Shown here: positions 57,707 through 64,000 of the stretch, one piece after another
How positions within the stretch are numbered: the first letter of the stretch is position 1
Layout of the letters: each line of letters starts with the position of its first letter
Source: Isoetes taiwanensis
Lineage: Eukaryota > Streptophyta > Lycopodiopsida > Isoetales > Isoetaceae
Length of the DNA stretch: 64,000 nucleotides
Assembly (NCBI GenBank): GCA_021234155.1
Contig: JAJEKV010000057.1
Location: forward strand, 4,867,821 to 4,931,820
Reading direction: 5' to 3'
Notes under the pieces: generated by a model
What the model was told of the DNA's origin: nothing
Seen by the model: only the letters and a program-made list of their open reading frames with translations
Database searches by the model: none
Program-made: the position numbers and the translations under genes

Positions 57707-58430
57707 TATCTATTCTCCAGTTGTAGATATATACCGTTATTTTTGTTATTGAAAGTGCACATAAGTACTTGTTTTGGTACAAAGTGTTTTTTTCTAGATT
57801 TCAGTGTCTAGATACATATTTAACTGATCTTAATTTTCTTTGTAAATAAAGGGACTAATGTGCAAAAGACTATTAAGTTGTTAAGGGAAAGAATTCTATT
57901 ACGACCAAAAGTTCAAACTAACACGGAACTTGAATGCATGTACATTGGGTTGGGGACTGGTCATCCATGCCATACCGTTCTTCATAGAATTTGGGAGAAG
58001 TTAGACAATGTAGAAAATAAAAGAGAATGAGATCAAATGCAAAATTTTTTGGCAATAAATCGTTTGGTGCATAACCTTGGGGAAAGCCAATTGCACTTGA
58101 TGAAGAACGAATAGGATGATATAGATGGCCAGTGGCACGTGCATTTCCAAAAGCATGGACTCCTACTACTTTGGAGAGCACCTCTATAGTCAATTGGAAG
58201 AAAGGAAGGCATGATGCAATAATGATAAGATATAAGCCTCCTGATGACATTTTGGAAGTAGTTCATGAACTATGAACCTATGATGTAAATGTACTATATT
58301 TATTTGTACGATATGAATATATAAACTAATTTTCCATGAAAATCTGTTCATGTCTTATCTTCATATTGATCAAAAGATATTCAATATTTATGCATTAAAC
58401 TTTATTCTATTCTTATCAAATTTGAATATA
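57707..58430. other. Noncoding stretch, possible opposing transposon-derived frames
   Basis: Minus-strand frames at 57918-58266 have no clear motif, though pieces on the plus strand (for example HGLPFHKVMGSPTT-like wording at 58110-58190) look like old coding sequence. No call made. Confidence 0.3.
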
Positions 58431-58505
58431 CAAGTTATTTCAATGTATATTGATGTACAACAGATGTACATTAGATGTACATTCACATGTACGTTCATAT
58501 TCACA
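58430..58505 (+). repeat. GATGTACAT repeat cluster, left
   Basis: GATGTACA, GATGTACATT (twice), ACATGTACG and variants recur within 75 bp, just beyond the 3' end of the transposase-like sequence. The same unit is frequent at 60385-60625. Confidence 0.75.
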
Positions 58506-58533
58506 GATCTGAGTGAGTCCATGACATCTACAA

Positions 58534-58923
58534 TTATTGAATTTGTGATAGTAATGACTCATGAACTTCATCTGGAAAATGAAATGTTGTGGTTGCCACC
58601 TTCAGCTTGTAAGTTACTTTGTTGAATGGAATTCTAATCCCAATTATGGATTCTGCATGTACCAAAATATTCTTACTAGAAAGCAGTTTATATTTGTTGT
58701 GGCAGCCTGGGATTAGTTCACAATATTGCCCTTCGATGACACTAATATCAACAGAGCACTCATTTCCATAGTCATCAACCGAATCTTCTTCCAATGCGTG
58801 TTTTTCTCTGGCACATATTAGAACATAGTATGGGACACTTTCCATATTGTCTGATGCTGCAAATGATACAAAAATATCTGAAACTTCTACAATGTTATCT
58901 AAATTAGGCTTCTCTCTGCACAT
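58534..58923 (-). pseudogene. C-terminal BAH-like part of the DDE-like transposase
   Basis: A frame of 129 codons with SDIFVSFAASDNMESVPYYV, then ECSVDISVIEGQYCELIPG and LVHAESIIGIRIPFNKVTYK. This looks like the Tudor/BAH-like region that in related large transposon proteins follows the catalytic domain and opens with a statement such as GDFV and ends in an EVHE helix (here FPDEVHESLL). It lies about 450 bp downstream of the catalytic motif on the same strand. Assignment is from pattern, not search. Confidence 0.4.
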
Positions 58924-59360
58924 TCACATCATTTTTAGCTTCTCCACGAGAGGCAATATGATCTATGGGCTCCAAAGTTTTTAGGGACCAATCACCACGC
59001 ATTGTTTGTTCTCACAATTCAGCCAATCGAAGTTCATGCAAGCATCACTGAGAGTAGTCTGCAAAGCAGCTTCGTTGGGTCATTTTGGTAGACATAATGT
59101 ATCTGCTGAGTATCAGGTAAAGTCATGAAATTAAATGCTTATTGTCTGTTGACATCAGTTTTTTCAACCTCCCAAAATATCCTTTCACACTCAGAGTCCT
59201 TGGTCCTTAAAACTGCAAGCTATTGTTGCATCTGTCACTGACATGCCATTTTGTTTTCTTTACTCGCTCTCAAGCCACGACTTTGTTATATCAACCTCTC
59301 TGTCATGTGTGTCTTTTGTGTGTCTTTCCCATAGCCAGATCCAAAGAAATTCTATATCAC

Positions 59361-60266
59361 TTAAATTTTGTTTTCAACATGGTATCTGCAGATTCCATAC
59401 CATGCCCGTGAAGATTTGAATTGAGATGCACAACCATCCCACCACAAATAATGAAGGTTTATATCACTATCTCCATGATTCTTAAGCCACTCCAGATGTA
59501 ATTTAAAAGCATGTTGCACAAAAGTGTCATGTTTCCTGTCATCTGAAACAAGAAAATGCAATGTTTTTTATAGCTTGTCTTCTTTTTTAATCATTGACAT
59601 ATGGACCAAAATCATAATTTGATCAGGATTCTAGTGCTCTGATTGCACTTCTATCCCTGGCTTCAATGTGTAGTTCTATGCAAAGTGAACAACAGACAAC
59701 ACACTATTATCAGGGAGTTTCTCGACACATCTTTCAAACTGTTTGCTCTGCCAGTGTGCTGTAAAGTTATGATTTGTAAACTTAGCAAGCTGATTTTTCA
59801 TGTTCATTAATAAAACAGATGCTTTGTCATGCTGATCAATTAATCTAAGCCTTCTGCATGTACCTTTCTTGGAAGGCTCATTGACGTATGCATGTATTTG
59901 CCAATCGACATTCTGAATGATTGTTCCATCTTTCTCTTTTGGACAGCTCTCTATCTTCTTTACTCCACATTCCTCACATTTACCTTTGATACTTTTCAAT
60001 CTATACCATTCATCTGTCAAATATTTCTCAGAACCTGTTGACCTCCACAAGATGATGACATTATCAAAAGTCTTCTTGTTTGCTTGACATACTCTACTGT
60101 TTTCCTGGGATGTATAAACACTGTTGCAGCAAGTGCAATTAACATGTAGAGCCCTCCTCATATCATTGAAAACCTTTCTCTATAGATCTGCTTGCTCATA
60201 TTTGACGCAACAACATATGTTCCTCTCTTTCAATTTTCTCATGCACTCAGATTTCAAATACTCGAG
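59361..60266 (-). pseudogene. DDE-like transposase, catalytic region, decayed
   Basis: Reading on the minus strand from a splice-acceptor-like ACAG before 60266: LEYLKSECMRKLKERNICCC (a Cys-rich step), paired CxxC sites (CTCC, CEECGVKKIESC), HDKASVLLMNMKNQLAKFTN, then VVHFA-stop-NYTLK, GIEVQSEH-stop-NPDQI and LHYLWWDGCASQFKSSRAWY (D at 59438-59436). The blocks [D]FAENY, E-x-QS-x-HW and DG[AC]ASQ[FY]K belong, as I recall, to a large uncharacterised transposase-like family found in animals and some plants. Here the first expected D is H and four stops interrupt the frame, so it is not active. Confidence 0.55.
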
Positions 60267-60384
60267 CTGTCAAACGCAAATCTTGGTATTAGAATTCTGA
60301 TATACAAACTGTTGATAAAGCTCAGACTGCAACAACACAAGCATTAGACAATGTTAGCAAAGAGATGCATCCAAAGTACTAGTC

Positions 60385-60625
60385 TATACATTTGTACATT
60401 GGATGTACGTCTGATGTACATCCAACTATTCAACTGATGTTTGAAATGTACATATAATGTACATGTATATTGAATGTACATCCATCTATATAAAATGTAC
60501 GTTGGATGTAAAGATAAAAGACTACTCAGCTTCATTACCTGAATGTAGATTTAAGTATAGACGGATGTAAATCTAGTAAGCAAGTACACGTTAAGTGCAG
60601 GTGGATGTACATGTAAATGTAAATG
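60385..60625 (+). repeat. GATGTACAT repeat cluster, right
   Basis: About ten copies of TGTACAT, GATGTACAT or near variants are spread over 240 bp in both orientations. The cluster lies between the N-terminal and the catalytic pieces of the transposase-like gene, perhaps in an intron, and echoes the cluster at 58430-58505. Confidence 0.75.
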
Positions 60626-60890
60626 AATTAACATCTAGAAAGTACCTAATAACACTTCATTACAAGGTTTTTGCTGCTATGTAAGTAATGTAACAAACAT
60701 TGTGATGCAATATATGTCATGAAAACCATGTGCATTCATTAGTAGGTCACTGGGAAATTGTACAGGAACGCAAAGAAGAAAATCATAAAAGAAATGAGAA
60801 AACATAAGATTCCAATGAGAATTGATACAATAGCAAATTCCAATAAGAATTGATTCAATCGCAAGAGCAAATCTGTGAGATGTCAATGTA

Positions 60891-61098
60891 TTATATTGCT
60901 TGTGTTCTCCTCTTCATGACATCTCTAACCTTCGTTGAAACTTTTGTATTATCAAGCCAAAATTCATGAACCTGATGCTTGATTGAATCATTGATTCTAT
61001 TTGATCTTGACCTCTTCCCTGCCAAAGCCCACATGTTTGCTCCATTTAATGACATTATCTTCCTTCTTGCTGCAGCTTTGAATAAATTTCTTGGTTGT
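60891..61098 (-). pseudogene. N-terminal part of the DDE-like transposase
   Basis: The frame reads FKAAARRKIMSLNGANMWAL, then INDSIKHQVHEFWLDNTKVS and TKVRDVMKRR. The block V.EFW..NT.VS....DV is what I remember from the N-terminal region of the same transposase-like family. The frame continues 60 bp beyond 61098 only because an LTR was inserted there; those residues are LTR sequence. Confidence 0.5.
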
Positions 61099-61553
61099 TG
61101 TTGAACCACAAGTGGTGCAACGTGTTTTTGTAGACCATTTGAGCATATTTGGGGCATATAATAATGGTTAGGTCTTAAGGGCTTGGATTAAGTGGTGGAA
61201 GTGGATGGTTAAGATGAAGTGGCAAAATTGATGGTTGTGATGAAGAGGTGGAAAACAATGGTGGGGATTAACAATGTAAAGCATAAATAATTTGAGGAGA
61301 TACTCTCTCCTCCTCTTCCTTCACGTTTAAAAAGAGAGCATAGTGGCAATGCTCATATGAGGAGGGTGGCAGCCTCCTCATGCTTATGTTGAAGGCCCTT
61401 GCAAGGGGAGTTGCTATGTATTATTTCTTATCGAATATTAGCTTTCCTTTTGAAATTCTGGTGCAAATTTGGATTCTGGACTTGTTGTTATTCAGTGATT
61501 TCAATTGAAGATTTTTTGTGGATGTTGGCCTGGCTGGGGAACCAGGTTCAACA
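61099..61553 (+). repeat. LTR, copy 1, of a second LTR retrotransposon
   Basis: 455 bp, starting TGTTGAACCACAAGTGG and ending CCAGGTTCAACA, so the ends are inverted repeats TGTTGAACC/GGTTCAACA. It matches 62794-63312. It sits inside the N-terminal coding part of the DDE-like transposase. Confidence 0.85.
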
Positions 61554-62793
61554 TTATGGCACTCTCGGTGGGACCTGGTCTTTAGATCAGGTTTTCTTCC
61601 CCAATGAGCTATGGTTGAAGAAAAATTCAAGCTTTAATGATGGAAGTAGATGCAGCAGAGTTATTTTGTAGAAGACCCATATGAATATTATGAGTTAAGG
61701 TGCAGCAGCGTGTTTTCTTGAAGACCCATCCACTACATCTGTTGTATATATTTCTCTGTCTGATACTCTTGATATATTTCTCTGTCTGATACTCTTCGGC
61801 GGACTCTACCTGCAAAAGAAACAAGCCAAATGATCGTCAGTTCCTGCTAGCCCTTTCTCCAAATCATTTTGTGCTTTTCGCTGTTGCTTCTTTTCTACAG
61901 TAAATATTTGCTAGCTAACATTCATATCATATCCTTTGCTTGATTCTGTTCCTTTTGCTCAGCCTTTCTGTATCACTTGCCTCATAGTTCTGTTTCGTTT
62001 CCTTTGTCGAATCTGCACAAACATAAAAAAAAAGTGAGAAATGAGTTTTTTCTTCTTGTGCCTCGTCTACTCTGCCATTGCTGAGCTCTTTGCCGGAATC
62101 ATCTCCACCGTAATCGCTTTCTGCTCTGCCAGACTACTGTATTGAAGCAGCTACGAAATCATTTGACGCCATAGCCAAACCTTACACCTGCATCGCCACT
62201 GTTTACTCCGCCATACCTCATCTATTTTTGCCTCTTCCGATCCACCGCCTGCCTTCCTGATGCATTCCAATCGCATGCCCTAACCCTAAGAGTTTTATCT
62301 TCCTCTTTTTTCTATGTTACCATTGCAGAAACATTATTTTAGAGCCAATTATTTTTGGGACACCCCACGGTTTTGTGCAACACTTCGACCATTGCCCCCA
62401 CCCTTTGTTTGCTATTGCGGATATTCATGGTTTTGTTGGGCACCCCATGGTTCTTGTTGGTCACCCCATGGTTCTTGTTGGGACACCCTAAGATTTTGCC
62501 AATGTATGACATGCACTAATGATGCTATTTTATAGAACTTTATTATATTATTTTGCCAAGGAGGGTTACTTCCGCGTGGACCAGAGCCACAGTAGCCAGT
62601 GCGGATGTTGGGAGTAGCTTTCTTGGACTTGTTGAGTATGGTTATCCACACGTGGTCCAGAGCCAAAGTAGCCAGTGCGGGCGTGTGGATGTGCCCAGCT
62701 CATTTCTCATTTTTGTGTACTTCATAATGTATCTTTAAGTGCTATATTATGTGTTGGGCCGAGGGGACCGGCCCACTTCTTTTTGGGGCATAA
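61554..62793 (+). mobile_element. Short internal region between the two LTRs
   Basis: It begins with TTATGGCACTCTCGGTGGGA, a primer-site-like sequence starting TGGCA (61557). The rest (about 1.2 kb) has no Gag or Pol frame. CCACTTCTTTTTGGGGCATA just before the second LTR could serve as the polypurine tract. Alone, LTR plus this region plus LTR (61099-63312) looks like a small non-autonomous (TRIM/LARD-like) element. Confidence 0.6.
62390..62690 (+). repeat. Two short repeat arrays
   Basis: CACCCCATGGTTCTTGTTGG and variants occur about three to four times at 62345-62495. GACCAGAGCCACAGTAGCCA then GTGCGG and its variant occur twice, at 62578-62604 and 62655-62681, with ACACGTGG next to the second. 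Confidence 0.75.
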
Positions 62794-63312
62794 TGTTGAA
62801 CCACAAGTGGTTCAACATGTTTTTGTAGACCATTTGAGCATAGTTGGGGCATATAATAATGGCTAGGTCTTAAGGGCTTGGATTAAGTGGTGGAAGTGGA
62901 TGGTTAAGATGAAGTGGCAAAATTGATGGTTGTGATGAAGAGGTGGAAAACAATGGTGGGGATTAACAATGTAAAGCATAAATAATTTGAGGAGATACTC
63001 TCTCCTCCTCTTCCTTCACGTTCACAAAGGGAGCATGGTGGCAATGCTCATATGAGGAGGGTGGCAGCCTCCTCATGCTTATGTTGAAGGCCCTTGCAAG
63101 GGTAAGTTCTTTATATATTATCTTCTTATTGAATATGGTTTTGAAGTTTTGATATAAATCTGGGTTTTGAAGTTTGATACAAATCCGGCTTCTTGGGGAA
63201 ATTGTCATTCAGTGATTCGGTGATTTCTGAAAGATTCTGTGGTGAAATTGTCATTCAGTGATTTTTGAAAGATTCTGTGGGTGTTGGCCTGGATGGGGAG
63301 CCAGGTTCAACA
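62794..63312 (+). repeat. LTR, copy 2, of the second LTR retrotransposon
   Basis: 519 bp with the same ends as 61099-61553 plus about 60 bp extra near its 3' side, where CATTCAGTGATT(T/C) and GAAAGATTCTGTGG are duplicated. Its first 24 bases are a near-perfect palindrome, TGTTGAACCAC-AA-GTGGTTCAACA. It is followed at 63313 by TTATGGCACTCTCGG, the same primer-site-like start as after copy 1, so it also acts as a 5' LTR. Confidence 0.85.
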
Positions 63313-63324
63313 TTATGGCACTCT

Positions 63325-63969
63325 CGGTTTGACGGCGGGATCTCTAGAAAGTTACAACTAGCTTGCATGGGGGTTGTACTAAAAAATGAAAAGATGGAAG
63401 TGCTTGCAAAGAAAGGGGATCTCCTCCACGGCTGTACGTCCAATGCAGCAGAGTATAGAGCGTTATTGGCTGGTCTAACAATTGCGGAGGAATATGGCAT
63501 CACACATCTTCATATTAGAGGCGATTCACAACTTGTCTGCAATCAAGTCCTTGGAGATTACAGAATTAGAAATGAACATCTATTGCCGTTGTGTAGTGAA
63601 GTACATGCTAAATTAGTAGCTTTTGCTTATTGGAAAATAAGTCATGTGCCACGCAAACATAATTCAGAGGCTGATGCATTATGCAAGGCTGCCTTATTTG
63701 ATCACCTTTGTCAGGGAGCAATTAAAGAGGAAGATATAGACGAAGAAGATTTAGCGAAATTGCATCCAATACTCGTTGTTGACGTTGCAAGTGAAGAGCA
63801 CATTTTTGAGATCACTATTGTGAAGAATGGTCAAGAAAGGAAATTAGCTTTGGGGGCCTTAGCTAATGCACAGGAAAAAGACGACCTTGCTCAATTATTC
63901 CAAGAATATTCAGATATATTTGCTTATGACTATTCAGAAATGGAAGGTGCGTCTAAGGATATATATTAA
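63325..63969 (+). pseudogene. RNase H domain upstream of a gypsy RT start
   Basis: From FDGGISRKLQLACMGVVLKN the frame shows a type-I RNase H: D in FDGG, E in AEYRALLAGLTIAEEYG, D in RGDSQLVCNQ, and the final NSEADALCKAA, all four carboxylate positions. After about 60 residues it reads LFQEYSDIFAYDYSEMEG, the lead-in of a Ty3/gypsy RT, then a TAA at 63967-63969 followed in frame by FEIKLKPEAK. Primer-site sequence and RNase H are only about 10 bp apart, so Gag and protease are deleted. The element runs off the right edge. A second, extra RNase H is known in the Tat group, but normally after RT. Confidence 0.75.
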
Positions 63970-64000
63970 TTTGAAATTAAATTAAAGCCGGAGGCTAAGC

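Noticed and set aside
60391-60600. CRISPR-like array from repeated GATGTACAT
   Set aside because: Units are 7-10 bases, irregularly spaced and in both orientations, in a eukaryotic setting; subterminal transposon repeats fit better.

Overview
The window looks like nuclear DNA of a land plant with a large, repeat-rich genome. The reasons are a chromodomain Ty3/gypsy element, a Ty1/copia element, initiator-methionine-tRNA primer sites, a plant-type CRAL-TRIO/Sec14 gene fragment, a eukaryotic release factor 1 copy, long AT-rich intergenic stretches and introns with GT..AG ends. A Crypton-like recombinase domain and an unusual cut-and-paste transposase hint at a non-flowering plant, but that is a guess. 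I see no bacterial genes, CRISPR arrays, rRNA or tRNA genes.

Positions 1-27142 are one repeat array, all on the minus strand. A chromovirus (gag, protease, RT, RNase H, integrase, chromodomain) occurs as LTR / internal / LTR / internal / LTR with a period of about 11.7 kb. Each LTR is about 2.5 kb and is interrupted at the same base by the same copia element, which has its own 0.53 kb LTRs and a 5-bp target duplication ATCCC. The copia has lost the end of RT and all of RNase H: the YVDD motif runs straight into the 3' LTR. Differences between array copies concentrate at CAG/CTG trinucleotides and read like uncorrected long-read errors at CHG-methylated cytosines, so many of the frameshifts may not be real.

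Positions 27143-42000 are the flank and hold gene fragments: a decayed eRF1 copy (28.1-29.2 kb), a Crypton-type recombinase domain (30.65-31.2 kb) followed in phase by four Sec14/CRAL-TRIO exons (31.96-32.98 kb), and an LRR fragment (39.1-39.3 kb). A 1.8-kb duplication (35.3 and 40.2 kb) has a hAT-type MITE in one copy and the empty site in the other.

Positions 42000-57000 are mostly noncoding with small mobile elements: hairpins, foldbacks, a LINE-like tail, two Helitron-like 3' ends and a 551-bp hAT-like element with an 8-bp target duplication. One plausible multi-exon gene of unknown function lies on the minus strand at 53.6-56.1 kb.

Positions 57000-64000 hold a frameshifted NIF/HAD-phosphatase-like fragment, a decayed DDE-like transposase on the minus strand with clusters of GATGTACAT repeats around it, and an LTR retrotransposon inserted into the transposase N-terminus. 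That retrotransposon has two LTRs, each followed by the same primer-site-like sequence, and the second runs into an RNase H domain lying upstream of the start of RT.
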